Source: Streptomyces sp. TBY4 (GTDB lineage: Bacteria > Actinomycetota > Actinomycetes > Streptomycetales > Streptomycetaceae). From it: a stretch of DNA of 64,000 bases. The stretch covers positions 1-64,000 of the forward strand of contig NZ_JANAVF010000013.1 in assembly GCF_024213195.1 (NCBI RefSeq), written 5' to 3'. Of this stretch, positions 1 to 8,740 are shown one piece after another (within the stretch, counting starts at the first letter, position 1; the number at the start of each line of letters is the position of its first letter). The notes under the pieces were generated by a model that was given only the letters and a program-made list of their open reading frames with translations, was not told the origin of the DNA and made no database searches. The position numbers and the translations under genes were made by a program.

Positions 1-183
1 GCCACAAATCACGCTTTACGTCCCGGCCAACACCCCACCCCGCCCCCGTCCCCGCCCCGGCCGCCTGCGCCCCCCGCGTCCGGCCCCGGGCCGGGTTGGG
101 GACAGGCCCCGGCCCGGCCCCGGCCCCGGCCTTGGCCTCGGACCTAGGCCCGAGCCGCTTTCGGTCGGGCCGGGGTTGGTCTT

Positions 184-330
184 TTCAGCCGTCCGGCGTT
201 TGAGGACCGGGGTCTGGGGCGGAGCCCCAGGGGGTCCGGGCGCAGCCCGGGGCCCCCTCCCAGCCGGTCCGGCGTTTGAGGACCGGGGTCCGGGCAGCGC
301 CCGGGGAACGGTGGAAGGGTGGGTAGGGGA
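184..330. repeat. Dispersed palindromic repeat, two partial copies
   Basis: Two head-to-tail copies share the core GTCCGGCGTTTGAGGACCGG, one near 192 and one near 267. The second copy continues into a block at 299-330 that recurs at 4833-4864 with one mismatch. The whole stretch from 1 to 474 has no convincing gene. It is extremely GC-rich, with runs of GGCCCC-type repeats near 96-133, and then these copies. The same core occurs at 4684-4864 and 58038-58084, so this is a multi-copy intergenic element. Its activity is unknown. Confidence 0.75.
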
Positions 331-474
331 CTGGCACCGCGCAGCGGCAGGCGGGGCAGCGGGACCGGGTTCCGGATGTGCCGGGGCTGGAGGGGGGCGG
401 CCCCCTCGTGGAACCGGGGCGGGAGGGGGGGCGTCCCTCCAGGGCGCAAGATCGACTTCGTTGGAGGGTTCCCC

Positions 475-1098
475 GTGAACGGTATGGCCGCCCGTTATCT
501 GTATCTCACCCGCCATGGCGAGGCATCCCCGGACGAGAGCGAGCTGACGGACGCGGGCCGGCAGCAGGCCGCCCTGCTGGGGGAGCGGCTGCGCGGGGTG
601 CCGCTGGCGGCTGTCCACCACGGGCCGCTCGCCCGTGCCGAGCAGACCGCCCGGCTCGTCGGCGAACGGCTCGACGGGGTTCGCGTGCAGCCCTCCGCTG
701 CGGCCGGGGACTACGTCCCCTACCTGCCGGCACGGGAGGAGCTGCCGCCCGAGACGGCTGATGCCATGCTCGGGTTCCTGGATGGGATACCGGCGCGGGA
801 GCGCGAGGACGGACCCAGGCTCGCGGCGGAGGCGTTCGCGGAGTTCACCGGCCCCGTCCCCGGCGACGAGCCGCGCCACGAACTCCTCGTCACCCACAAC
901 TTCCTCGTCGGCTGGCTCGTCCGGGCCGCCCTCGACGCCCCGAAGTGGCGCTGGATGGGCATCAACCACGCCAACGCGGCCCTGACCGTCATCCGTTACG
1001 CACCGGGCCGGCCCCCGGCGGTGCTCCTGTTCAACGACACCGGTCACCTCCCCGCCGAGCTCCGCTGGACCGGCTTCCCGCCGGAGCTCCACGTCTGA
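475..1098 (+). CDS. Histidine phosphatase family protein (phosphoglycerate-mutase-like)
   Basis: This 207-residue protein belongs to the histidine phosphatase superfamily, which transfers phosphate through a histidine. The N-terminal RHG motif (LTRHGEA) carries the phospho-accepting His. A second conserved His appears as LLVTHNFLVG near residue 140. An LTDAGRQQA segment follows the first motif, as is usual in the family. The GTG at 475 was chosen because GGAGGG lies about 6 bases upstream; an ATG at 484 is the alternative. The substrate cannot be read from the sequence. The gene converges on the FAD dehydrogenase gene with only two bases between the stop codons, so the transcripts probably overlap. 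Confidence 0.88.
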   Translation: MNGMAARYLYLTRHGEASPDESELTDAGRQQAALLGERLRGVPLAAVHHGPLARAEQTARLVGERLDGVRVQPSAAAGDYVPYLPAREELPPETADAMLGFLDGIPAREREDGPRLAAEAFAEFTGPVPGDEPRHELLVTHNFLVGWLVRAALDAPKWRWMGINHANAALTVIRYAPGRPPAVLLFNDTGHLPAELRWTGFPPELHV

Positions 1099-1100
1099 GG

Positions 1101-3770
1101 TCACGGACGAACGGCGTACGCGCGGACGTCCGCGTCGGGGTCGGTGGCGGCCGTGGCCAGGGCCGAAGTCGCCGCCGGGTCGGGGCGGTGGGCGCGGAGG
1201 GAGAGCACCGCGGCTTTGCGGACGTCCGCGTTCGGGTCGGAGAGGGCCAGGGCGAGCGGGGCCACCGCCGCTGCGGCGGGCGCCGAGGACAGGCCGGTGG
1301 CAGCCCCCGCGCGGACCTGCCATGCCGGGTCGGAGAGGGCGGAGACGGCTCGGTCGGTGTGGCCTCCGGTGGTGGCGAGGGAGCCCAGGGCCGCTGCCCG
1401 GACCAGCGGGTCCGTGTCGGAGAGGAGCGGGGTCAGGGCGGAGCTCGCGCGGAGGGTGCCCAGGGCCTTGGCCACGGCCACGCGGACCTCGCGGGAGGGG
1501 TCGGCGGTGGCCGTAGCCAGTGGGGCGAGGGCGTCCACCGAGACCAGTGCGCGTACCGCCTGGATGCGGACGTCCACGTCGGCGTCCCGCAGGGACCGCT
1601 CGTACAGGCCGGGCTCCCCGAGCCGCAGGACCCGTAGGGCTTCGAGCGCCGCCGACCGGACGGCCGGGTCGGCCACCGCGAGGCCCGCCCGCAGGGCCGC
1701 TCCCAGTGCGGGGTCGGGTGCGAGGACCTCCAGCAGTTCGCGCAGCGCGGCCGCCGCGGCGGCGCGGACCGCCGGGTCGGGGTCGGCCAGCCGCTCCCCG
1801 AGGGCGGGGCCGGCGCCCGCCGGGACGGTTTCGCCGAGCACCGCCACCGCCGTGGCGCGGACCGCCGGGTCGGGGTCGTCGAGGTAGGGGAGGAGGGAGG
1901 GCAGGTCCGGGGATTCCTCCGCCAGGGAGAGGAGTTCCAGGATGCGGGGCGATCCCGGTGCGGATCCGGTGCCGGAGGGGGTGGGGGCCGCGGCCCGGCC
2001 CGCGCCGCCCGCCAGGGCCACGCCGACCAGTTCCACCTCGCCCAGGTGCCGGGAGGGGCCGCCCGTCGGGGTGAACTCCGGGACCGGGACGAGGTAGGGA
2101 TCGACCGGGCGCGCCGTGAACTCCATCGCCCCCGAAGGGGACTTGCGCAGGTCCAGGTGGTGCAGCCAGCCCGCGTCGTCGCGCTCGGGGTGGTCGAGGC
2201 GCTCGTGGTAAAGCCCCCAGCGGGATTCCGTACGGGCGAGCGAGGCCCGCGCCGCCATCTCCGCGCAGTCCCGGATGAAGGAGACCTCCGCGCAGCGCAT
2301 CAGCTCGTGCGGGGTCGTGGCTCCCATCCCGCCGATCTCGCCCGCCATCCGGGTGAAGGCCTCCACGGCGAGCGACAGCTTCGCGCCCGTCTTGGGCGGG
2401 GCCACGTAGTCGTTGACGAAGCGGCGCAGCTTGTACTCGACCTGCGGCTGCGGCGGGCCGTCCGGGTGGAGGAGGGGGCGGTAGATCAGGTCGTGGGCGG
2501 CGGTGAGCTGGTCCGCGGGCAAGTCCCCCTCGTACGGCTCGTACTGGGCGGCGTCGGCGCCCGCCAGATCGCCGAAGACGAACGCGCCGATCATGTAGTT
2601 GTGCGGGACCGAGGCCAGGTCGCCCGCGGCGTACAGCCGGGGCACGGTGGTGCGGGCGTGGTCGTCGACGCGTACGCCGGAGGCCGAGTGGCCGCCGCAC
2701 AGGCCGATCTCCGAGATGTGCATCTCGATGTCGTGGGTGCGGTAGTCGTGGCCCCGGTTGGCGTGGAAAGTGCCGCGGGTGGGGCGTTCGGTGGTGTGCA
2801 GGATCGATTCGACGGCCGAGACCGTCTCTTCGGGGAGGTGGCTGAGCTTGAGGTACACCGGGCCCCGGTCGGAGGCGAGTTCGGCGGCGAACTCGGACAT
2901 CATCTGGCCCGACCAGTAGTCGGAGTCGACGAACCGCTCGCCGTGCCGGTTGACCTGGTAGCCGCCGAAGGGGTTGGCGACGTAGGCGCACGCCGGGCCG
3001 TTGTAGTCCTTGATCAGCGGGTTGATCTGGAAGCACTCGATGCCGGTGAGCGCGGCGCCCGCGTGGTACGCCATCGCGTAGCCGTCACCGGCGTTGGTGG
3101 GGTTCTCGTACGTCCCGTAGAGGTATCCGGAGGCCGGGAGTCCGAGCCGTCCGCACGGGCCCGTCGCCAGGATGACGGCCCCCGCGCGGACGGTCACGAA
3201 GGCGCCGGTACGGGTGTTGAAGGCGGCCGCGCCGATCGCCCGGCCGTCCTCGGGGGAGGTCAGCACGCGGACCGGCATCACCCGGTTCTCGATCCGGATC
3301 AGCTCGCGCATCTCGCGGCGGCGGAGCTGCCGGTACAGCACCTTCTTGACGTCCTTGCCCTCCGGCATGGGCAGCACGTACGAGCCGGAGCGGTGCACCT
3401 GGCGGACGGCGTACTCGCCGTGCTCGTCCTTCTCGAACTTCACCCCGTACGACTCCAGGCGCCGCACCATCGCGAATCCGCGGGTCGCCGTCTGGCGGAC
3501 CGTGGACTGGTCGACGATGCCGTCGTTGGCGCGGGTGATCTCGGCGACGTAGTCGTCGGGCTCGGCGCGGCCCGGGACGACGGCGTTGTTCACCCCGTCC
3601 ATGCCCATGGCGAGGGCGCCGGAATGCCGCACGTGCGCCTTCTCCAGGAGCAGCACCCGCGCGCCCGCCTCGGCGGCGGTCAGCGCCGCCATCGTGCCGG
3701 CGGTACCGCCGCCGATGACGAGGACGTCGCAGGTCAGTTCCTCGGCGTCGGCGATCGCGGGGATGTCCAT
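1101..3770 (-). CDS. Fumarate reductase/succinate dehydrogenase-type flavoprotein fused to HEAT repeats
   Basis: 889 residues. Residues 14-40 form an FAD-binding Rossmann motif (DVLVIGGGTAGTMAAL), and the body to about residue 590 follows the fumarate reductase/succinate dehydrogenase/adenylylsulfate reductase flavoprotein family. After a short Gly/Ala/Pro linker, about nine HEAT or PBS-lyase-type repeats (DPDPAVRAAA-like, each with a conserved VR) run to the C-terminus. The start ATG has GGAAGG upstream, and the upstream ABC ATPase gene ends 47 bases earlier, so the two are probably an operon. From memory, relatives sit beside NitT/TauT-like ABC transporter genes and a ferredoxin gene; no permease, binding protein or ferredoxin gene is visible here. 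The substrate is unknown. Confidence 0.85.
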   Translation of the reverse strand: MDIPAIADAEELTCDVLVIGGGTAGTMAALTAAEAGARVLLLEKAHVRHSGALAMGMDGVNNAVVPGRAEPDDYVAEITRANDGIVDQSTVRQTATRGFAMVRRLESYGVKFEKDEHGEYAVRQVHRSGSYVLPMPEGKDVKKVLYRQLRRREMRELIRIENRVMPVRVLTSPEDGRAIGAAAFNTRTGAFVTVRAGAVILATGPCGRLGLPASGYLYGTYENPTNAGDGYAMAYHAGAALTGIECFQINPLIKDYNGPACAYVANPFGGYQVNRHGERFVDSDYWSGQMMSEFAAELASDRGPVYLKLSHLPEETVSAVESILHTTERPTRGTFHANRGHDYRTHDIEMHISEIGLCGGHSASGVRVDDHARTTVPRLYAAGDLASVPHNYMIGAFVFGDLAGADAAQYEPYEGDLPADQLTAAHDLIYRPLLHPDGPPQPQVEYKLRRFVNDYVAPPKTGAKLSLAVEAFTRMAGEIGGMGATTPHELMRCAEVSFIRDCAEMAARASLARTESRWGLYHERLDHPERDDAGWLHHLDLRKSPSGAMEFTARPVDPYLVPVPEFTPTGGPSRHLGEVELVGVALAGGAGRAAAPTPSGTGSAPGSPRILELLSLAEESPDLPSLLPYLDDPDPAVRATAVAVLGETVPAGAGPALGERLADPDPAVRAAAAAALRELLEVLAPDPALGAALRAGLAVADPAVRSAALEALRVLRLGEPGLYERSLRDADVDVRIQAVRALVSVDALAPLATATADPSREVRVAVAKALGTLRASSALTPLLSDTDPLVRAAALGSLATTGGHTDRAVSALSDPAWQVRAGAATGLSSAPAAAAVAPLALALSDPNADVRKAAVLSLRAHRPDPAATSALATAATDPDADVRAYAVRP

Positions 3771-3817
3771 GGGGCGGCCTTCCAGAGGGGGCAGAGGGGG
3801 CAGAGGGATCGGAGTGA

Positions 3818-4552
3818 TCAGAGGGAGTCGAGGATGCGGCGGCGGAGGGCGGAACGGTCCGCCGTACGTGCACGGGGATGCGGTACGTCGATCAGCTCGC
3901 CCGTGGCGAGCAGTGCGACGCGGTCGCCCAGGAAGAGGGCCTCGTCCACGTCGTGGGTGACGAAGACGACGGTCGCGCCGGTACCGGCCAGGACGGTGAC
4001 GAGCAGGTCCTGCATCTCGGCGCGGGTCTGGGCGTCGAGCGCGCCGAAGGGCTCGTCCATCAGCACGGCACGCGGGGCGGCGGCGAGGGCGCGCGCCAAC
4101 TGGACGCGCTGGCGCTGGCCGCCGCTGAGCCGGTGCGGGTGCTTGTGCGCGTGGTCGGCGAGGCCGACGCGGGCCAGCCAGTCGGTGGCGGCGAGGCGGC
4201 GGGCCGCGCGGGGGGTGCCGGCGATGGCCAGGGGGAGTTCGACGTTGGCGCGGACGGTGCGCCAGGGGAGGAGGGCGTCGTCCTGGAACACGAGCGCGCG
4301 GGTGGCGTCGGGGCGGGTGATCGGGTGGCCGTCCTGCTCCACGCTGCCGCCGGGCAGGGGCGGGAGCAGCCCGGCGAGCGTCCGCAGCAGGGTGGACTTC
4401 CCGCAGCCGGACGGTCCGACGACGGTCAGCACCTCGCCCGCCCGGACATCGAGCTCGACGGCGTCGAGCACGGCTTTGCCGCTGCCCGGGTGCCCGAGGG
4501 ACCCCCTCAGCCGGAGGGATGCGGGGGCGGGGGCCGCCTGCACTGGTGACAT
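3818..4552 (-). CDS. ABC transporter ATP-binding protein, nitrate/sulfonate/taurine (SsuB/TauB) type
   Basis: 244-residue nucleotide-binding subunit that would power an importer. It shows Walker A GPSGCGKSTLL, a Q-loop in ALVFQDDALLPWRTV, the signature LSGGQRQRVQLARAL, Walker B AVLMDEPFGALD and the switch His in VFVTHDVDEAL. The Q-loop with LLPWRTV is typical of the SsuB/TauB/NrtD group. ATG 4552 is preceded by AAGGAAG. It is first in an operon with the FAD-HEAT gene. No permease or binding-protein gene is adjacent: upstream there is only a repeat cluster and then the divergent gatC. It either works with components encoded elsewhere or is a remnant. Confidence 0.9.
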   Translation of the reverse strand: MSPVQAAPAPASLRLRGSLGHPGSGKAVLDAVELDVRAGEVLTVVGPSGCGKSTLLRTLAGLLPPLPGGSVEQDGHPITRPDATRALVFQDDALLPWRTVRANVELPLAIAGTPRAARRLAATDWLARVGLADHAHKHPHRLSGGQRQRVQLARALAAAPRAVLMDEPFGALDAQTRAEMQDLLVTVLAGTGATVVFVTHDVDEALFLGDRVALLATGELIDVPHPRARTADRSALRRRILDSL

Positions 4553-4613
4553 GGCCTCTTCCTTCCTTGGCGGGTGGGTCGGTGGTGCGGCTGGGTCGGC
4601 CCTGCGGGGCAAG

Positions 4614-4864
4614 TCCCCTACCCGCCCTTCCACCGTTCCCCGGGCTACGCCCGGAGCCCTTCACGGGGGCCAGCCCCCGGACCCCCGCTCCTCAAACGCC
4701 GGAGGGGCTGGGAAATCCAGCCTCGCCGGCGTTTGAGGCGCGGGGTCTGGGGCGGAGCCCCAGGGGGTCCGGGCGCAGCCCGGGACCCTGCTTTCAGCCG
4801 GTCCGGCGTTTGAGGACCGGGGTCCGGGCAGCGCCCGGGGAACGGTGGAAGGGCGGGTAGGGGA
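4614..4864. repeat. Composite palindromic element with perfect 32-bp terminal inverted repeats
   Basis: The 32 bases at 4614-4645 are the exact reverse complement of 4833-4864. Inside lies a near-perfect hairpin at about 4691-4738, with arms built on CTCAAACGCCGG and CCGGCGTTTGAG. Two further copies of the CCGGCGTTTGAGG core are also present. Parts recur at 184-330 and 58038-58084. The element fills most of the gap between the divergent ABC ATPase and gatC genes and contains no plausible coding frame. It looks like a MITE-like or REP-like element; mobility is an inference. Confidence 0.8.
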
Positions 4865-5074
4865 ACTCCGCCCCGCGCAGCGGCCTGTCTGCGGCCGGGG
4901 GCGGGCTCCGGGTGACGTATAAGCCGCCGCAGGCGGCCCCGCCCCGCGCAGCGGAAATCGGCCCGTGTGGGGGCTTCGTACCGCCCCGGGGGGAAACCGT
5001 TGCGCCGGGTGGGGGCCGGGCCCCATAGGATTGGGGCCGAAACCTACACACTCGAACCCCCAGAGGATCGCTGC

Positions 5075-5371
5075 ATGCCTGGCATCACGCGCGAGGAGGT
5101 CGCCCACCTCGCTCGGCTGGCACGTCTGGAGCTGAAGAGCGAAGAGCTCGACCACTTCGCTGGACAGCTCGACGACATCATCGGCGCGGTCGCCCGCGTT
5201 TCCGAGGTCGCCGACCAAGACGTCCCGCCGACCTCCCACCCGCTGCCGCTGACGAACGTCATGCGCGCGGACGAGGTCCGTCCGTCGCTCACCCCCGAGC
5301 AGGCGCTTTCCGGCGCTCCCGCCCAGGAGCAGCAGCGTTTCAAGGTGCCGCAGATCCTGGGGGAGGACTAA
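5075..5371 (+). CDS. gatC: Asp-tRNA(Asn)/Glu-tRNA(Gln) amidotransferase subunit C
   Basis: 98-residue GatC, the small subunit that wraps around and stabilises GatA in the GatCAB complex. The N-terminus (MPGITREEVAHLARLARLEL) and the C-terminal half with LTNVMRADEVRPSL are classical for the family, and the length is normal. ATG 5075 follows CAGAGGA. It is the first gene of gatC-gatA-small protein-gatB, and its stop lies five bases before the gatA start, so coupled translation is likely. The complex makes Gln-tRNA(Gln) (and Asn-tRNA(Asn)) from mischarged tRNA in bacteria lacking the cognate synthetase. Confidence 0.97.
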   Translation: MPGITREEVAHLARLARLELKSEELDHFAGQLDDIIGAVARVSEVADQDVPPTSHPLPLTNVMRADEVRPSLTPEQALSGAPAQEQQRFKVPQILGED

Positions 5372-5376
5372 TCACC

Positions 5377-6888
5377 ATGGCTGACATCAACAGCACCATC
5401 GAGATCATCAAGCTGACGGCCGCCCAGACCGCCGAGAAGATCGCCTCCGGCGAGCTCACGGCCGTCGAGGTCACCGAGGCCCACCTGGCCCGCATCGGGG
5501 CGACGGACGAGAAGGTCAACGCCTTCCTGCACGTCGACCGCGAGGGCGCGCTCGCCCAGGCCGCCGCCGTCGACGCCAAGCGGGAGCGCGGCGAGGAGCT
5601 CGGCCCGCTGGCCGGCGTACCGCTCGCGCTGAAGGACATCTTCACGACCGTCGGGATCCCGACCACCGTCGGTTCGAAGATCCTCGAGGGCTGGATCCCG
5701 CCGTACGACGCCACCCTGACGCGCAAGCTGAAGGAAGCCGACGTCGTCATCCTCGGCAAGACCAACATGGACGAGTTCGCCATGGGGTCCAGCACCGAGA
5801 ACAGCGCCTACGGGGCCACCGGCAACCCCTGGGACCTCACCCGGGTCCCCGGCGGCTCCGGCGGCGGCTCCGCGGCCGCGCTGGCCGCCTTCCAGGCGCC
5901 GCTGGCCATCGGCACGGACACCGGCGGTTCCATCCGCCAGCCCGCCGCGCTCACCGGCACCGTCGGCGTGAAGCCCACCTACGGCGGCGTCTCCCGCTAC
6001 GGCATGGTGGCCTTCTCCTCCTCCCTCGACCAGGGCGGCCCGTGCGCCCGTACGGTCCTGGACGCGGCCCTCCTGCACGAGGTCATCGCCGGTCACGACC
6101 CGATGGACTCCACCTCCATCGACGCCCCGGTCCCGCCGGTCGTCGAGGCGGCCCGCAACGGCTCCGTCGCCGGCATGCGCGTCGGTGTCGTCAAGCAGTT
6201 CGCCGGCGAGGGCTACCAGGCCGGCGTCGTGCAGCGGTTCAACGAGTCCGTCGCCCTGCTCAAGGAGCTCGGCGCCGAGATCGTGGAGCTGGACTGCCCG
6301 TCCTTCGACCTCGCGATGGCCGCGTACTACCTGATCGCGCCGTCCGAGTGCTCCTCGAACCTGGCCCGCTTCGACGCCATGCGCTACGGCCTGCGCGTCG
6401 GCGACGACGGCACCAAGTCCGCCGAGGACGTCACCGCCCTGACCCGCGAAGCCGGCTTCGGCGACGAGGTCAAGCGCCGCATCATCCTCGGTACGTACGC
6501 GCTCAGCTCCGGCTACTACGACGCGTACTACGGCTCCGCCCAGAAGGTCCGCACGCTCATCTCGCGCGACTTCGAGAAGGCCTTCGAGCAGGTCGACGTG
6601 ATCGTCTCCCCGACCACGCCCACCACCGCCTTCGCGATCGGCGAGCGCACCGACGACCCGCTCGCGATGTACCTCGCGGACCTGTGCACCATCCCGACCA
6701 ACCTGGCCGGCAACTCCGCCATGTCGCTGCCCTGCGGCCTGGCTCCGGAGGACGGTCTGCCGGTCGGGCTCCAGATCATCGCCCCGGCGATGAAGGACGA
6801 CCGCCTGTACAAGGTGGGTGCCGCAGTCGAGGCCGCCTTCGTCGAGCGCTGGGGTCACCCGCTGCTTGAGGAGGCTCCGTCGCTGTGA
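5377..6888 (+). CDS. gatA: Asp-tRNA(Asn)/Glu-tRNA(Gln) amidotransferase subunit A
   Basis: 503-residue amidase-signature enzyme that releases ammonia from glutamine for GatB. The Ser-cisSer-Lys triad is visible as Lys86 (LALKDIF), Ser161 (PGGSGGGS) and Ser185 (DTGGSIRQPA). The spacing is the same as in characterised GatA proteins (75 and 24 residues). Length and start are normal. The stop codon overlaps the GTG start of the small downstream gene, consistent with one operon. Confidence 0.98.
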   Translation: MADINSTIEIIKLTAAQTAEKIASGELTAVEVTEAHLARIGATDEKVNAFLHVDREGALAQAAAVDAKRERGEELGPLAGVPLALKDIFTTVGIPTTVGSKILEGWIPPYDATLTRKLKEADVVILGKTNMDEFAMGSSTENSAYGATGNPWDLTRVPGGSGGGSAAALAAFQAPLAIGTDTGGSIRQPAALTGTVGVKPTYGGVSRYGMVAFSSSLDQGGPCARTVLDAALLHEVIAGHDPMDSTSIDAPVPPVVEAARNGSVAGMRVGVVKQFAGEGYQAGVVQRFNESVALLKELGAEIVELDCPSFDLAMAAYYLIAPSECSSNLARFDAMRYGLRVGDDGTKSAEDVTALTREAGFGDEVKRRIILGTYALSSGYYDAYYGSAQKVRTLISRDFEKAFEQVDVIVSPTTPTTAFAIGERTDDPLAMYLADLCTIPTNLAGNSAMSLPCGLAPEDGLPVGLQIIAPAMKDDRLYKVGAAVEAAFVERWGHPLLEEAPSL

Positions 6889-7136
6889 GTTCGAGTACGA
6901 GTGCGCTGTCCAAGGCCAAGGGCTTCAAGAAGTCCAAGTCCGGTACGTACCTGTCGATCGGCACCACCGCTTTCGGTGCCTTCAGCGTGGTCAAGCAGGC
7001 CAAGAAGGCCCGTTCCGAGCACGACACGCTGAAGCTGATCGACGCCGTCGTGTCCGCCGCCGCCATCGTCACCGGCCTCGCGATCCTGTACCGCGAGCTG
7101 AAGCGTCTCGGCGACGACGACGTCCTGCTGGGCTGA
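6885..7136 (+). CDS. Small conserved membrane protein within the gat operon
   Basis: 83 residues. The N-terminus is Lys/Ser-rich and basic (KAKGFKKSKSGTY), followed by two short hydrophobic stretches: GTYLSIGTTAFGAFSVV near 20-36 and IDAVVSAAAIVTGLAILY near 52-69. It is probably a small membrane-associated protein of unknown function. The GTG start overlaps the gatA stop (GTGA), with GAGGAGG upstream inside the end of gatA. Its fixed position between gatA and gatB suggests co-expression but does not prove a role in tRNA amidation. Confidence 0.8.
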   Translation: MSSSTSALSKAKGFKKSKSGTYLSIGTTAFGAFSVVKQAKKARSEHDTLKLIDAVVSAAAIVTGLAILYRELKRLGDDDVLLG

Positions 7137-7151
7137 GAGGGAATTTCCACT

Positions 7152-8660
7152 GTGACTGTCACCGAACTGCTGTCGTACGAGGACGCCCTCGCGTCGTACG
7201 ACCCCGTCATGGGCCTGGAGGTCCATGTCGAGCTCGGCACGAAGACCAAGATGTTCTGCGGCTGCTCCACCGAGCTGGGCGCCGAGCCGAACTCCCAGAC
7301 CTGCCCGGTCTGCCTCGGCCTGCCCGGCGCGCTGCCGGTCGTCAACGAGATCGGCATCGAGTCCGCCATCAAGATCGGTCTCGCGCTGAACTGCGAGATC
7401 GCCGAGTGGTGCCGCTTCGCCCGGAAGAACTACTTCTACCCGGACATGCCGAAGAACTTCCAGACCTCCCAGTACGACGAGCCGATCGCCTTCAACGGCT
7501 TCCTCGACGTGCAGCTGGAGGACGGCGAGATCTTCCGCGTGGAGATCGAGCGCGCCCACATGGAGGAGGACACCGGCAAGTCGCTGCACGTCGGCGGCGC
7601 CACCGGCCGCATCCACGGCGCGTCCCACTCCCTGCTGGACTACAACCGCGCCGGCATCCCCCTCATCGAGATCGTCACCAAGCCGATCGAGGGCGCGGGC
7701 GTACGGGCCCCCGAGGTCGCCAAGGCGTACGTCGCCGAGCTGCGCGAGGTCATCAAGGCGCTCGGCGTCTCCGAGGCCCGCATGGACAAGGGCCAGATGC
7801 GCTGCGACGTCAACCTGTCGCTGCGCCCCACCCCCGAGTCCGAGTTCGGCACCCGCAGCGAGACGAAGAACGTCAACTCGCTGCGCTCCGTCGAGCGCGC
7901 CGCCCGCTTCGAGATCCAGCGCCACGCGGCGGTGCTCTCCTCCGGCGGCTCGATCGTGCAGGAGACCCGGCACTTCCACGAGGAGGACGGCTCCACCACG
8001 GCCGGCCGCATCAAGGACAACGCCGAGGACTACAGGTACTTCCCGGAGCCCGACCTGGTCCCGATCGCCCCGGCCCGCACCTGGGTCGAGGAGCTGCGCT
8101 CCGGTCTGCCGGAGATGCCGCGCGTGCGCCGCAACCGCCTCCTCCAGGAGTGGGGGATCAACGAGCACGACATGCAGTCGATCCTCAACGCGGGCGCGGT
8201 GGACTCCATCGTCGCCACCATCGAGGCCGGCGCCGACTCGACGGCCGCCCGCAAGTGGTGGATGGGCGAGCTGGCCCGCAACGCCAACGAGCAGGGCGTC
8301 GTCGTCGACGAGCTGCCCATCACCCCCGTCCAGGTCGCGCGCGTCGCGGCCCTGGTGGCGGCCGGCGAGCTCAACGACAAGCTGGCCCGCCAGGTCCTCG
8401 AAGGCGTCCTCGCCGGCGAGGGCACCCCGGACGAGGTCGTCGAGAAGCGCGGCCTGAAGGTCGTCTCGGACGAGGGCGCGCTCGGCGCGGCCGTCGACGA
8501 GGCCATCGCGGGCAACGCGGGCATCGCCGACAAGATCCGCGGCGGCAAGATCGCCGCCGTCGGCGCACTGGTCGGAGCGGTCATGAAGACCACCCGCGGC
8601 CAGGCGGACGCGGCGCGCGTCAAGGAGCTCATCCTGGAGCGCCTGGGCGTCTCCGAGTAG
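7152..8660 (+). CDS. gatB: Asp-tRNA(Asn)/Glu-tRNA(Gln) amidotransferase subunit B
   Basis: 502-residue GatB, which binds mischarged tRNA, activates the side-chain carboxylate with ATP and adds ammonia delivered from GatA. The family signature is present (VMGLEVHVELGTKTKMFCGC). Four cysteines, Cys36, Cys38, Cys51 and Cys54 (CGC ... CPVC), form the zinc site. LDYNRAGIPLIEIVTKP and MRCDVNLSLR are also typical. The C-terminal GatB/YqeY tail domain is intact, ending in VKELILERLGV. The GTG start follows GAGAGGGA. The gene ends just before a strong hairpin and faces the kinase gene. Confidence 0.98.
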   Translation: MTVTELLSYEDALASYDPVMGLEVHVELGTKTKMFCGCSTELGAEPNSQTCPVCLGLPGALPVVNEIGIESAIKIGLALNCEIAEWCRFARKNYFYPDMPKNFQTSQYDEPIAFNGFLDVQLEDGEIFRVEIERAHMEEDTGKSLHVGGATGRIHGASHSLLDYNRAGIPLIEIVTKPIEGAGVRAPEVAKAYVAELREVIKALGVSEARMDKGQMRCDVNLSLRPTPESEFGTRSETKNVNSLRSVERAARFEIQRHAAVLSSGGSIVQETRHFHEEDGSTTAGRIKDNAEDYRYFPEPDLVPIAPARTWVEELRSGLPEMPRVRRNRLLQEWGINEHDMQSILNAGAVDSIVATIEAGADSTAARKWWMGELARNANEQGVVVDELPITPVQVARVAALVAAGELNDKLARQVLEGVLAGEGTPDEVVEKRGLKVVSDEGALGAAVDEAIAGNAGIADKIRGGKIAAVGALVGAVMKTTRGQADAARVKELILERLGVSE

Positions 8661-8674
8661 TCACACGGTACGTA

Positions 8675-8716
8675 CACGGCGGCCCCGCACCGGATCTCCG
8701 GTGCGGGGCCGCCGTG
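8675..8716. terminator. Perfect 20-bp hairpin between convergent gatB and kinase genes
   Basis: The arms CACGGCGGCCCCGCACCGGA and TCCGGTGCGGGGCCGCCGTG pair perfectly around a two-base loop. There is no T tract, which is common for Streptomyces hairpin terminators. It sits 15 bases after the gatB stop and 25 bases from the stop of the opposing kinase gene, so it could act in both directions. Confidence 0.85.
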
Positions 8717-8740
8717 CGTGCGGGCCGTGCGCGGTGGCCG

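Noticed and set aside
16..3036. 1006-codon open frame antisense to the phosphatase and partly in the flavoprotein region
   Set aside because: It is a shadow frame of high-GC DNA: Arg/Pro/Gly-rich, no domain, overlapping two well-supported genes.
3771..4664. Upstream extension of the flavoprotein frame to 4664
   Set aside because: The extension overlaps the whole ABC ATPase gene in another frame; MDIPAIAD at 3770 has its own ribosome site.
2046..4736. 896-codon plus-strand frame opposite the FAD-HEAT and ABC genes
   Set aside because: The opposite strand carries clear FAD and ABC motifs; this frame has only biased composition.
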